This document shows positions 38,590 to 48,895 of a stretch of DNA of 64,000 nucleotides, piece after piece; position 1 is the stretch's first letter; each line of letters starts with the position of its first letter. The DNA is taken from NCBI GenBank assembly GCA_035275065.1, contig DATENM010000085.1, forward strand, positions 1-64,000, written 5' to 3'. The translations under genes were made by a program, and so were the position numbers. The DNA is from Blastocatellia bacterium. Its GTDB lineage: Bacteria; Acidobacteriota; Blastocatellia; UBA7656. Below the pieces are notes generated by a model. That model saw nothing but the letters and a program-made list of their open reading frames with translations, was not told the origin of the DNA and ran no database searches.

Positions 38590-39639
38590 ATGAAAGCTGT
38601 ACAGACCCGATTGCTCGCCGTGAGCCTCGCATGGCTCGTGCTGCTCGTCGGTTCGTTCGCTAACGTCTCGGCGGCTGACGACCAGGAGAAGCCGAACAAG
38701 CCGACCCTCAACAAGCCGCAACACCCCGACCCGAAAGAGAAAGAGGCGGAAGGCCAGGACGATCAGGGTGTCATCCGCCTGGGCACCGACCTGGTCTTGC
38801 TCGACGTGACGGTCGTCGATCAGTCGAATAAGCCAGTCATGGACTTGAAGCAGGACAACTTTCAGGTCTTTGAAGACAAGCTGCCGCAGAAGATCGATTT
38901 CTTCAGCAAAGAGCAGGTGCCTGTGTCGCTGGTCTTCGCCATAGACACTTCCGGCTCGATGCGCTCGAAGCTCGACACGGTGATTAAAGCCTCGGTCAAC
39001 CTCGTCAAAGAGACGCGCAAGGATGACGAGATGGCGGTCATCGAGTTTAAAGACCAGCCCGAGTTGCTCGAAGAGTTCACCGCAGACACCGCCGACGTCA
39101 TCGATACGCTGCAAAGCCTGGTCGCCTCGCGCCAGACCGCCATGCTCGACGCGCTCTATGTCGGCGCCGATTACGCCAGCAAGGAAGGCAAGAACCGCCG
39201 CAAGGCCATCATCCTGGTGACCGACGGATTGGACAAAGACAGCTACTACAAGTTCAACGAAGTGGTTGACCACCTGCGCGAAACCGATGTGCAGATTTAC
39301 CTGATCGGTTTCATCAGCGACCTGGACGGCGACCGCGGCCTGTTCCGCAAGAGCGACAAGGACAAGGCCGAAACGCTCTTGAAGAAGCTGGCCGATGACA
39401 CAGGCGGGCGCGCCTTCTTCCCGCGCGAGCTGTCTGAAGTTCACACCATCGCGCAGCAGATTTCGACCGATCTGCGCACGCAGTACTCAATCGGTTACTA
39501 CCCGACAAACAACAAGAAGGACGGCGCCTTCCACCCGATCCGCGTCGCGGTCAATGCCGGCGACCGCCACATCGTCGCGCGCACGCGTAACGGGCGCACG
39601 GCGCCGCGCGAAGGTGGCGCTGCCGCGGTCAACAAATGA
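38590..39639 (+). CDS. Secreted VWFA-related acidobacterial protein, copy 2
   Basis: 349 aa from ATG 38590 with a signal peptide (LLAVSLAWLVLLVGSFANVS). The layout equals copy 1: a beta domain (LVLLDVTVVDQSNKPVMDL) then a VWA domain with MIDAS DTSGSMRSK and a conserved end YSIGYYPTNNKKDGAFHPI. It differs from copy 1 by a longer insert after DLDGDRGLF. The start is ambiguous: TTG 38584 sits 6 nt after GGAG, while a TAGAAT at 38578-38583 would make ATG 38590 close to leaderless. The pair probably arose by tandem duplication. Confidence 0.9.
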   Translation: MKAVQTRLLAVSLAWLVLLVGSFANVSAADDQEKPNKPTLNKPQHPDPKEKEAEGQDDQGVIRLGTDLVLLDVTVVDQSNKPVMDLKQDNFQVFEDKLPQKIDFFSKEQVPVSLVFAIDTSGSMRSKLDTVIKASVNLVKETRKDDEMAVIEFKDQPELLEEFTADTADVIDTLQSLVASRQTAMLDALYVGADYASKEGKNRRKAIILVTDGLDKDSYYKFNEVVDHLRETDVQIYLIGFISDLDGDRGLFRKSDKDKAETLLKKLADDTGGRAFFPRELSEVHTIAQQISTDLRTQYSIGYYPTNNKKDGAFHPIRVAVNAGDRHIVARTRNGRTAPREGGAAAVNK

Positions 39640-39684
39640 CGTGTGTGGCTTGAAATGCTGCCTGTGCGGCGGCGAAAACAGTGA

Positions 39685-39713
39685 TTGCGTTAAGCGAATC
39701 AAGGCGCTATAGT
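39685..39713 (+). promoter_or_regulatory. Candidate promoter giving a leaderless transcript
   Basis: TTGCGT (39685-39690) and TATAGT (39708-39713) have a 17-bp spacer. The expected start of transcription coincides with the GTG at 39722, and no Shine-Dalgarno sequence is present. Confidence 0.5.
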
Positions 39714-39721
39714 CTACGACG

Positions 39722-40363
39722 GTGAATCCAACGCGCTCAAAGATTGCCGGATTGCTGGTGGCGCTGCTGGTGCTGGCGGCGCTGCCATTCAGCGCCGCGC
39801 CATCGGCGAGCGCCGATACGGCAATCGATCCGGCCCTGCGTTTCGGTCAGACCCTCGTGCTGGCCGATTTCAATAACAACGGCGACCTTGATCGCGCGCG
39901 CCTCGCCGGCACGGGAGCGCGGCGCAGCGTTGAGATTCGCCTGGCGATGGCCGACGCCAGCTCCTGGCTTCACTTCGAGGCGTTGAACGCCGCGCCCGGC
40001 ACGCTCCTCTCCAAAGACCTCGATAACGACGGCGACGCCGACCTGATCTGGACAGACCTGCTGCATGCGGAAGCCGTTGTCGTCTGGCTCGGTGACGGCA
40101 CGGGCCGATTCGCGCGCGTTTGCGCCGACGAGTTTGCGCCCGACTTTTTGCCCGGTCGCTTTAATCTATCGCTGCCCGACGAAGACAACCGCGAGCAGGC
40201 GTCTGACGACGAAACCAATTCGCCGGTTGCGCTCGAAGTCAACAGCCCGTGTGCGCCGCCCGGTGCGCCGGCCTTGCTTGATTGCCCGCATGAATCGCGC
40301 GTCCTGCCTGACGGCGTGATGCGCCGCCCGACCAGCCGTGGCCCACCTGCCATTCGCATCTGA
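39722..40363 (+). CDS. Secreted FG-GAP/VCBS-like protein
   Basis: 213 aa from GTG 39722, with a signal peptide (IAGLLVALLVLAALPFSAAP). Two calcium-binding DxDxDG-like loops are visible: LADFNNNGDLDRARL and LSKDLDNDGDADLIWTD, each followed by a beta blade (AVVVWLGDGTGRF in the second). This is about two blades, well short of a full seven-blade propeller, so the protein is either a minimal form or a truncated one. The C-terminal 60 residues are low-complexity with CPHESRVLPDGVMRRP and no family resemblance. An extracellular binding role is inferred. Confidence 0.7.
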   Translation: MNPTRSKIAGLLVALLVLAALPFSAAPSASADTAIDPALRFGQTLVLADFNNNGDLDRARLAGTGARRSVEIRLAMADASSWLHFEALNAAPGTLLSKDLDNDGDADLIWTDLLHAEAVVVWLGDGTGRFARVCADEFAPDFLPGRFNLSLPDEDNREQASDDETNSPVALEVNSPCAPPGAPALLDCPHESRVLPDGVMRRPTSRGPPAIRI

Positions 40364-42135
<1,772 letters not shown>

Positions 42136-42148
42136 CTTGGCGTCCTCC

Positions 42149-42472
42149 TTATTTTCGGCGTTTGAAATAATAGACCGGGCCGCCCGGCGCGCCCGATACC
42201 GACACCAGCTCCCAGCCTTTCGCTCCGAGCTTGTCCATTTGCTGCTCGACGACAAAGTCTTCACGGCTAAAGCCGACCGACTCTTTGCGCAGGCTCGAAT
42301 TGCCGGACGGCGTCAGGTTGGTCTGGGGGCCTGTGACCACCAGATATTCCCACTGCTCCTGTGTGACGGCGTCGCTTTCGCCGCCCGCCCGTTGCGCCCG
42401 CGCCGTCTTGATGACGACCAGCACACTGGCCAGCAGAATCAGCGCCACAAGAACAAATGTAATTCGCTTCAT
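42149..42472 (-). CDS. Small secreted or membrane-anchored DUF4177-like protein
   Basis: 107 aa with an N-terminal hydrophobic helix (FVLVALILLASVLVVIKTARA) that is a signal peptide or anchor. The rest, EQWEYLVV ... LGAKGWELVSV ... YYFKRRK, fits the short DUF4177 pattern of a strand, a GWEL motif and a final strand. Function unknown. AAGGAGG lies 4 nt before the ATG. Its stop codon is 13 nt from the S1/P1 nuclease start and forms part of that gene's ribosome-binding region, so the two are probably cotranscribed. Confidence 0.75.
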   Translation of the reverse strand: MKRITFVLVALILLASVLVVIKTARAQRAGGESDAVTQEQWEYLVVTGPQTNLTPSGNSSLRKESVGFSREDFVVEQQMDKLGAKGWELVSVSGAPGGPVYYFKRRK

Positions 42473-42547
42473 AAATCCTCCTTAGTGGCAGGAAACCTGA
42501 AAAGCTAGTATCCGATACCTGATAGATGGCTGTGGGCTGTGCCGGCA

Positions 42548-44350
42548 TTAGCCGCGGGCGAAAATTTCATGCTCTTCGCCGAGGTCACGGGCTGCCGGCG
42601 TGATGATCGTCCGGGCGTTGACGTGTATCTTTTCACGCGCGGTGATGGCGCGGCGCACGTCGTCTTCGCAAACAAAGTCGTAAACTGCCGGCTTGACCGC
42701 GCCATTGCCTGACGCGGCGACGGGAGGCGTGGCCTGTGGTGGCGGCGGCGGCGGCGCGGGCGGCTCAGGCAGACCTGCCTGACGTGATGCGGCCCACTGG
42801 CCGCCTGACGGCGCGGCCGGTGGTGGCGGCACAGGCAACGCAGACGGCACGGGCGGCGGCGTCGCATGCGTGTGAGCCGGGGTGTGAGCCGGCGCGTGGC
42901 GCTCGGCAAGAAAGCGATCTACCAGCGAAGCGATGGCGGCGCGATCAACTGTCAAAGGCTGTGCGGGCCGCGCCGCCGCGCGCTCGGTGGCTGCCGGTTG
43001 ATTGATCGGCTTGGTCTCAAACGCGATGCGCTTGACGTCCATCAAGTGGCGCGGCGAGATGTTGTCGGAAGTGACGTTGCCACCCCACGAGCCGCACCCC
43101 AGGGTCATCGAAGGCTCAAGGTCGGTCGTAAAGCCAATGGCGCCATGCGTGGACGGGCTGTTGACGATGACGCGCGACACAGGCATGCGGATGCCGTATT
43201 CTTTGGCCGCCTCGCGGCTGCCTGTGTGAACCGAAGCCGTGTGTCCCATACCGCCATAGCGCAGGATCTGCGCGCAACGCTCGCTGCCTTGCTCCAGGTT
43301 ATCAACGACGTAGTAGGCGAGGATCGGCGACAGCTTCTCCATCGACAGCGGGTGATCGCGCCCGACGCCGTCCAGCTCGCAGATCAGCACGCGTGTTCCG
43401 TCGGGCACACGGAGGCCGGCCATCTCGGCAATCGCCTTGACGCTGCGGCCTACGATCTTCGGGTTGAGCGTGTTGGTCGCAGTCGCCACGACTCTGGCCA
43501 GCGCCGCCTTCTCTTCGGCGTTTAAGAAGTACGCGCCCTCGGCAAGCAGGCGTTCGCGCACCTGCGCTTCAACCGCGCGCTCGGTGACAATCGCCTGCTC
43601 CGACGAACAGATGGTGCCGTTGTCGAACGTCTTGCCGGTGAGAATATCTTTAACCGCTTTGGTGACATTGGCCGAGCGCTCGATCATGGCCGGCACGTTG
43701 CCGGGGCCGACGCCGAACGCCGGCTTGCCCGACGAGTAAGCCGCGCGCACCAGGCCGATGCCGCCGGTCGCCAGGATCACCGCCGTGCGCTTGTGCTTCA
43801 TCAACTCCTGTGTGCCTTCGATGGTCGCCACCGTCATGCAGGAAATCGCGCCGGGCGGCAGTCCCGCGGCTTCGCCGGCGGCGCGCATGACTTGCGCCGT
43901 TTCGTTGATCGAGTTGGCCGCCGAAGGGTGCGGGCTTAAGACGACCGCGTCACGCGCTTTGACCGACACCAGGATTTTGAAGATGGCCGTTGAGGTCGGA
44001 TTGGTCGAAGGGATGATGGCAGCGACGACGCCGCGCGGCGAAGCGACTTCGACAATCGTTTCGGTCTGCTTGAGAATGCCGACGGTGCGCATCGGCTTGA
44101 TGAAGTTGTAAATTTGCTCGGCGGAGAAGCGATTCTTGATCGCCTTGTCGGCAGCGACGCCGAAGCCGGTTTCGAGGTGTGCCATCTCGCCGAGCCGATA
44201 CGCGTCGGCGAGCGCCGCCCGCGCCATCGCCGCGACGATGCCATCAATCTTCTCCTGCGAAAACGTGGCCAGCGTCTTTTGCGCTTGCGAAGCCCGCTCG
44301 ACCAGCTCGCGCGCCTGCTCGACCGATTGCGATGCCTTGTCGCTACTCAT
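42548..44350 (-). CDS. Microcompartment-type acylating aldehyde dehydrogenase with C-terminal extension
   Basis: 600-aa CoA-acylating aldehyde dehydrogenase of the EutE/PduP group, converting an aldehyde to acyl-CoA with NAD+. The catalytic Cys is in NGTICSSEQAIV. The NAD-binding region includes STNPTSTAIFKILV and ILATGGIGLVRAAYSSGKPAFGVGPGN. The dehydrogenase body ends near residue 465. A Pro/Ala/His-rich linker of about 80 residues follows, then a module of about 45 residues with VCEDDVRRAI and RTIITPAARDLGEEH. A TPxARDL-type motif also occurs in EutT-like microcompartment proteins and may bind the shell. The shell protein gene lies upstream. No ribosome-binding site precedes the ATG because of the palindrome there. 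Confidence 0.9.
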   Translation of the reverse strand: MSSDKASQSVEQARELVERASQAQKTLATFSQEKIDGIVAAMARAALADAYRLGEMAHLETGFGVAADKAIKNRFSAEQIYNFIKPMRTVGILKQTETIVEVASPRGVVAAIIPSTNPTSTAIFKILVSVKARDAVVLSPHPSAANSINETAQVMRAAGEAAGLPPGAISCMTVATIEGTQELMKHKRTAVILATGGIGLVRAAYSSGKPAFGVGPGNVPAMIERSANVTKAVKDILTGKTFDNGTICSSEQAIVTERAVEAQVRERLLAEGAYFLNAEEKAALARVVATATNTLNPKIVGRSVKAIAEMAGLRVPDGTRVLICELDGVGRDHPLSMEKLSPILAYYVVDNLEQGSERCAQILRYGGMGHTASVHTGSREAAKEYGIRMPVSRVIVNSPSTHGAIGFTTDLEPSMTLGCGSWGGNVTSDNISPRHLMDVKRIAFETKPINQPAATERAAARPAQPLTVDRAAIASLVDRFLAERHAPAHTPAHTHATPPPVPSALPVPPPPAAPSGGQWAASRQAGLPEPPAPPPPPPQATPPVAASGNGAVKPAVYDFVCEDDVRRAITAREKIHVNARTIITPAARDLGEEHEIFARG

Positions 44351-44355
44351 AACTT

Positions 44356-44433
44356 AGTTACCGGTCGCCGGTTGCCGGTTTATGAGCTGACCAACCCGCG
44401 ACCAACTGGGAACCACTAACTGGCAACTGACAA
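44356..44433. repeat. Degenerate heptamer-type dyad (GTTGCCA/GTTGCCG words) between BMC genes
   Basis: CCGGTCGCCGGTTGCCGGTT (44361-44380) faces ACTGGCAACTGACAA (44419-44433) and related words. It fills the gap between the shell gene stop codon and the dehydrogenase ATG. Pairing is imperfect, suggesting an older or recombined element. Confidence 0.6.
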
Positions 44434-44817
<384 letters not shown>

Positions 44818-45006
44818 AAGGACACCCTCCGAGTAAAGCTATTCAACCTGATTGTGAGCGCGAGATAAGGCGAGATAGCAATGGCTCACTTGAGAGTTGA
44901 AACTAACAAACCGGCAGGGGCGCGTCAAGCAAGCCGACATCAGCATGGTCTGCTCAATTTTAAACGGCTACCGACCTACAATTTTTTTACGGCTGAATGT
45001 CTCCAC

Positions 45007-45138
45007 TCAATCTTGTAAGAGGCCATCAGTTTTAAGTTCGGCAATCAAATCAGCGTGCGTAACCGTTTCTTCCTCGCGGCGTTCGGCAACCGCAGCCAGG
45101 TCTTCAAGGTCTTCAAGGTCTTCAAGAGCCTTTAACAT
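45007..45138 (-). CDS. Possible small antitoxin-like protein or gene remnant
   Basis: 43 aa with three LED repeats (MLKALEDLEDLEDLAAVAER) and an acidic C-terminus (ELKTDGLLQD), resembling the tails of Phd/RelB-type antitoxins. No Shine-Dalgarno sequence precedes ATG 45138, although the frame stays open upstream to 45258 with peptide-like content (PSKHWPVDPPFVTGPRYNER). No toxin gene is adjacent. It could be the end of a decayed antitoxin gene or a genuine small gene with a non-standard start. Confidence 0.35.
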   Translation of the reverse strand: MLKALEDLEDLEDLAAVAERREEETVTHADLIAELKTDGLLQD

Positions 45139-45214
45139 GCGTTCATTATATCTTGGTCCCGTAACAAAGGGTGGATCAACTGGCCAGTGCTTGCTGGGAA
45201 TTAGGTTGAGAGAA

Positions 45215-45250
45215 CGATGCGGGTGGCCACGACGGTTACCGCCCGCATCG
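45215..45250 (-). terminator. Stem-loop after the LLM oxidoreductase gene
   Basis: CGATGCGGG (45215-45223) pairs with CCCGCATCG (45242-45250), 9 bp, located 9 nt after the stop codon on the minus strand and followed by TTCTCTC. A weak T-tract makes it only a candidate terminator. Confidence 0.5.
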
Positions 45251-45258
45251 CCTGAATG

Positions 45259-46251
45259 TTACTTGCCGCTGCTGGTTGAAGTGCGGCGCGATAGCCCGGC
45301 GATCTTCGGGATGATCTCCTGTTCGTAAAACTTCATGAAGCCCTCTTGATCCGGGCCGACCTGATGCACATAGACGTGATCAAAGCCGGCGTCGGCGAAC
45401 TCCCGAATCTTCTCCAGGTGGCGCTCGGCTTCGGGGCCGCAGGTGATGGCCTCGGCGACATCTTCTTCCCTGACCATCTTCGCCGCCTGCTCGAAGAACT
45501 TCGGTGTCGGTAGTTCCTGAGACAGCTCGCCGCGCACGGCGGCATTCGGCCACCACTCGTAAGCCGTGCGGACGGCCTGCTCTTCATCCTGCGCCCAGCA
45601 GACGGTCAATTGGCCATACTTCGGCTTACCCTGGCCGCCGGCCTCTTCAAACTTTTGCACGATCTCTTTTTCGGGCGCGGTGCTGACCAGCCCGTCGGCG
45701 ATGCGCCCGGCGGTCTGCGCCGCTTTCGGCCCCGAGGCGGCATAGATGATCGGCGGCGGCTCGTCGGGCAGCGTGTAGATGCGCGCGTTTTCGACATCGT
45801 AGAAGTCACCGCGGAAGCTGACCTCTTCGCCTTCCCAGAGCAGGCGGATCAACTCGACGGCCTCTTCGAGACGCTCGTCGCGCTCATCGTGTGGCGGCCA
45901 CTTGTCGCCGAGAATGTGCTCGTTGAGCGCTTCGCCGGTGCCGACGCCGAGAAAGAAGCGGCCCGGCATCATGGCCGCCGAGGTCGCCGCTGCCTGGGCG
46001 ATGATCGCCGGGTGAATGCGAAACGTCGGGCAGGTTACGCCGGTTCCCAGCCGCAGCTTTTCGGTGACCTGACTGATGCCGCCAATCACATTCCAGACGA
46101 AAGGGCTCTGGCCCTGCTTGTCTATCCACGGGTGAAAGTGATCCGAGATCAGCGCGAAGGTAAAGCCCGATTCTTCGGCGCGGCGCGCATTACGGATCAG
46201 GTCGTTGGCAGTATGCTCTTCGCTCGACAATGCATATCCGATTTCCAGCAT
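45259..46251 (-). CDS. LLM-class oxidoreductase, probably F420-dependent
   Basis: 330-aa luciferase-like TIM-barrel enzyme. Features of the F420-dependent branch that includes glucose-6-phosphate dehydrogenase-like proteins are FALISDHFHPWIDKQGQSPF, RLGTGVTCPTFRIHPAIIAQ and FLGVGTGEALNEHILG. It would move hydride between coenzyme F420 and an unknown substrate in the cytosol; FMN use cannot be excluded. ATG 46251 is preferred (GAGAGGAAG about 10 nt upstream, and the conserved domain starts at once). No F420 biosynthesis gene is nearby. Confidence 0.85.
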   Translation of the reverse strand: MLEIGYALSSEEHTANDLIRNARRAEESGFTFALISDHFHPWIDKQGQSPFVWNVIGGISQVTEKLRLGTGVTCPTFRIHPAIIAQAAATSAAMMPGRFFLGVGTGEALNEHILGDKWPPHDERDERLEEAVELIRLLWEGEEVSFRGDFYDVENARIYTLPDEPPPIIYAASGPKAAQTAGRIADGLVSTAPEKEIVQKFEEAGGQGKPKYGQLTVCWAQDEEQAVRTAYEWWPNAAVRGELSQELPTPKFFEQAAKMVREEDVAEAITCGPEAERHLEKIREFADAGFDHVYVHQVGPDQEGFMKFYEQEIIPKIAGLSRRTSTSSGK

Positions 46252-46312
46252 CGATGATCGCTTCCTCTCATTAGCCTGTTTGCTCACAAGCGTCGTTCGC
46301 AGGTTGGCTAGA

Positions 46313-46570
46313 TCAATGGATTCTCCGCTCACGGTTGCGCGGTCCGAATAGGGCGATGGCAAATGCCGAGAGCACCAGCAGCGCCAGCAGCGCTACCCAA
46401 AGCGGGCGCGGCAAGACTCCCGACAGCCCAACAAAGCCCCAGATGACAATCCATAAAGCCACCAGCGCGACGAACCAGTTTTTCTGTAGCCCGCGGCTGC
46501 GCGCGTCATGCTCGTAGGCGTGACGCAATCTGGCCATCTCTTTCTTGTCGTTCATCATTTCAGTTTGCAT
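46313..46570 (-). CDS. Small membrane protein with two transmembrane helices
   Basis: 85 aa, unknown. A charged N-terminal helix (KKEMARLRHAYEHDARSRGL) precedes two membrane spans (WFVALVALWIVIWGFVGLSG and LWVALLALLVLSAFAIALFG) and a short basic tail (PRNRERRIH). This 2TM-domain layout is shared by many tiny inner-membrane proteins. ATG 46570 has GGAGGG 4 nt upstream. It lies 61 nt before the LLM oxidoreductase start on the same strand and may be cotranscribed with it. Confidence 0.7.
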   Translation of the reverse strand: MQTEMMNDKKEMARLRHAYEHDARSRGLQKNWFVALVALWIVIWGFVGLSGVLPRPLWVALLALLVLSAFAIALFGPRNRERRIH

Positions 46571-46964
46571 AACTCCCTCCATTTCGTTGACCGCTGACCG
46601 ACGCAAGCCATCGCTCGGCGGTCGGTTCTAAACGGCCTCTTCGCCCTTTGATAAGATTGCAAACGTGTCCCAGCCAAATATTCACACTGTCTGACAACGC
46701 CTGAGACTGTTTTGCAACCAAGCAGCCGGCGCGCGCTGCTCGGATGAATTCCATTCGCTTCCTTTATGCAAGCGGCTGTCGGCCTTTATCTGAACGCGCA
46801 GCCGCCTTTCTCGTGTGTGCATAGACCAACCCCTGTTTTCTTACGCACAGACTGTGCCATCACCATTTCTCATTTTCCTTGCGTGTCTGATATATTCACG
46901 GCGCAACCGGGGCGCGTATCCGGCGCGATGGGTTTCCTTCCACGACGAAACGGAGAGTGAATTG
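46571..46964. other. Gene-free divergent region upstream of plsY
   Basis: 394 bp between the small membrane protein gene and plsY. An extended -10-like TGATATATT occurs at 46888-46896 and could drive plsY-gpsA with a leader of about 60 nt. A GCAAACG/TTTGCAA-type A/T-richer patch occurs near 46655-46720. No coding frame was accepted. Confidence 0.45.
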
Positions 46965-47636
46965 ATGTTGCTGAGAGCCGCGTGTGTCGTCAGTGCTTAC
47001 TTGCTCGGTTCCGTTCCGTTCGGCTACCTGCTGATCAAGTACGTCTTCACGCGAGGCGAAGACGTGCGCCGCATCGGTTCGGGCGGCATCGGTGCGACCA
47101 ACGTTTCGCGGCGCGCCGGCTGGCGTGGCGGCCTGCTCACCTACGCGCTCGACGTCGCTAAAGGCGCGGCTGCGGTTTTGCTGATGTGCCAGGTCGAGCC
47201 CGCCGATTATCTCTGGGTCGGCGCGGCAGCCATCGCCGCCATCGTCGGCCACATCTTCCCGGCCTTTCTTAAATTCAAAGGCGGCAAAGGCGTCGCCACC
47301 GGCGTCGGCGTCTTTCTGGTGCTAGCGCCCTACGCGGTGTTGACGACGCTGGGCTTATGGCTGCTGATCGTCTACCTCTGGCGCTACGTCTCGCTCGGCT
47401 CGATCATCGCGACCGCCGCGGTGCCGCTCTGGGTGTGGTTGTATTATGGATTACTCTTGCCGGACAGCCCGCAACATGGGCATCTGACGGCGCTGATCGT
47501 CATCGCCATCGCCGGCTGCGCCTTGATCGTTGCCAAGCATCACGAGAACATCAGCCGCTTGCTAGCGGGCCGCGAAAATAAGATCGGCATGCGGGTTTCG
47601 TCGTCGGACGCGGCGGCGGGCGGAGGCCGGGGTTAA
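46965..47636 (+). CDS. plsY: Glycerol-3-phosphate acyltransferase PlsY
   Basis: 223-aa integral membrane acyltransferase that makes lysophosphatidate from acyl-phosphate and glycerol-3-phosphate. Family motifs: GSVPFGYLL in the first span, RRIGSGGIGATN (motif 1), FKGGKGVATGVGVF (motif 2) and a late conserved KHHENISRLLAGRENKIG. About seven membrane spans. ATG 46965 is selected because GGAGAG lies 8 nt upstream; a longer open frame upstream lacks support. The stop codon overlaps the gpsA start by one base (TAATG), which implies translational coupling with the gene that makes its substrate. Confidence 0.95.
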   Translation: MLLRAACVVSAYLLGSVPFGYLLIKYVFTRGEDVRRIGSGGIGATNVSRRAGWRGGLLTYALDVAKGAAAVLLMCQVEPADYLWVGAAAIAAIVGHIFPAFLKFKGGKGVATGVGVFLVLAPYAVLTTLGLWLLIVYLWRYVSLGSIIATAAVPLWVWLYYGLLLPDSPQHGHLTALIVIAIAGCALIVAKHHENISRLLAGRENKIGMRVSSSDAAAGGGRG

Positions 47637-48661
47637 TGTCCGCCGAACCCGTGACAACGGAATCACAGCAGGTCGCCGTCATTGGCGCGGGCAGTTGGGG
47701 GACGGCGCTCGCGTTAGTCGCGGCGCGCAACCGCCACGCGGTTCGCTTGTGGGCGCGCGAACCGGAAGTCGCCCATCAGATCAACGCCACACACCGCAAT
47801 CCATATTACTTGACCGATATCGAGTTGCCTGAAAACCTGCACGCCACCGATTCGCTCGCCGAAGCATTGGACGGCGCTGGCTTCGTCCTCATCGTCGTGC
47901 CTTCGCATGCGACGCGCCAGGTCGTCGAGCAGATGCGGTCTTACTTGAGCGTTCAACAAACACTCGTCAGCGCCACCAAGGGCATCGAGAACGTGACGCT
48001 GATGCGCATGGACGAAGTCATCGTTGATGTCCTTAAAGAGCGATTCGCGCCACGCTTCGCGGCGTTGTCGGGGCCGAGCTTTGCGCGCGAAGTGGCCGGC
48101 GGCGACCCGACGGCGATTGTCGCGGCGAGCCGCGAGCCGCAAGCGAGCGAAGCCGTACAGCGCCTGTTGAGCGCCAACGTCTTTCGGGTCTACACGAACT
48201 CGGATGTGATCGGCGTCGAGCTGGGCGGCGCGGTCAAGAACGTCGTGGCGATTGGCTCAGGCGTGGTGCGCGGCTTAGGGATGGGGACGAACACGGTGGC
48301 GGCCATCATCACGCGCGGGCTGGCCGAGATGACGCGGCTGGCGCTGGCGCAAGGGGCGCGGGTTGAAACCCTTGCCGGACTTGCAGGGCTCGGCGACCTG
48401 GTGTTGACCTGTACGGGCGAGCTGTCGCGCAACCGCCGCGTCGGGGTTGAGTTGGGGAGGGGCCGGAAGCTTACGGAGATCGTCGGCGAGATGCGCGAAG
48501 TCGCCGAAGGCGTGAAGACGACGCGGGCGATTTATGAGCTAGGCAAACGCTTGAATATCGATATGCCGATCACCGCCAGCATCCATGCGCTACTTTATGA
48601 AGACAAACCGGCCATTGAAGCCGCCAACGAGTTGATGGGCCGCCCGCTCAAGAGGGAATAG
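47636..48661 (+). CDS. gpsA: Glycerol-3-phosphate dehydrogenase [NAD(P)+]
   Basis: 341-aa cytosolic enzyme that makes sn-glycerol-3-phosphate from dihydroxyacetone phosphate for phospholipid synthesis. The nucleotide-binding motif is VAVIGAGSWGTALA, the catalytic Lys is in GGAVKNVVAIGSG, and SGPSFAREV and TCTGELSRNRRVG are family signatures. The gene starts within the plsY stop codon, so supply and use of glycerol-3-phosphate are coupled in one operon. A composite palindromic element starts at the base after its stop codon. Confidence 0.97.
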   Translation: MSAEPVTTESQQVAVIGAGSWGTALALVAARNRHAVRLWAREPEVAHQINATHRNPYYLTDIELPENLHATDSLAEALDGAGFVLIVVPSHATRQVVEQMRSYLSVQQTLVSATKGIENVTLMRMDEVIVDVLKERFAPRFAALSGPSFAREVAGGDPTAIVAASREPQASEAVQRLLSANVFRVYTNSDVIGVELGGAVKNVVAIGSGVVRGLGMGTNTVAAIITRGLAEMTRLALAQGARVETLAGLAGLGDLVLTCTGELSRNRRVGVELGRGRKLTEIVGEMREVAEGVKTTRAIYELGKRLNIDMPITASIHALLYEDKPAIEAANELMGRPLKRE

Positions 48662-48895
48662 GGGCAGGAGGCAGTTGCCAGTTATCAGTTGTCAGTTGAT
48701 TCCCTAGCTCCGTTAGGAGCGCGATGTTTATAGTCACCGATGCGCTTAAGATTCAAGCTCCGTCAGGAGCGCAATGTCGCCATTTCGCCCCTCCGGGGCT
48801 TCGTCATTTTCGGTGGCTGCAACTATAAACATCGCGTCCCTACGGGACTGCCTCCTGCTTCCTGCTTCCTGCCTTCTGTTTTCCCCCTCTAACGA
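48662..48895. repeat. Composite nested palindrome between gpsA and the glycine-zipper gene
   Basis: Outer arms are CAGGAGGCAG (48665-48674) and GCCTCCTGCTTCC-type words (48850-48880). CAGTTGC/CAGTTAT/CAGTTGT heptamers follow on the left. An inner perfect 14-bp pair GCGATGTTTATAGT (48721-48734) with 48822-48835 encloses CTCCGTCAGGAGC and CCCCTCCGGGGC hairpins. GTCCCTACGGGAC closes it. It occupies the whole gap between two convergent genes. Confidence 0.85.
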
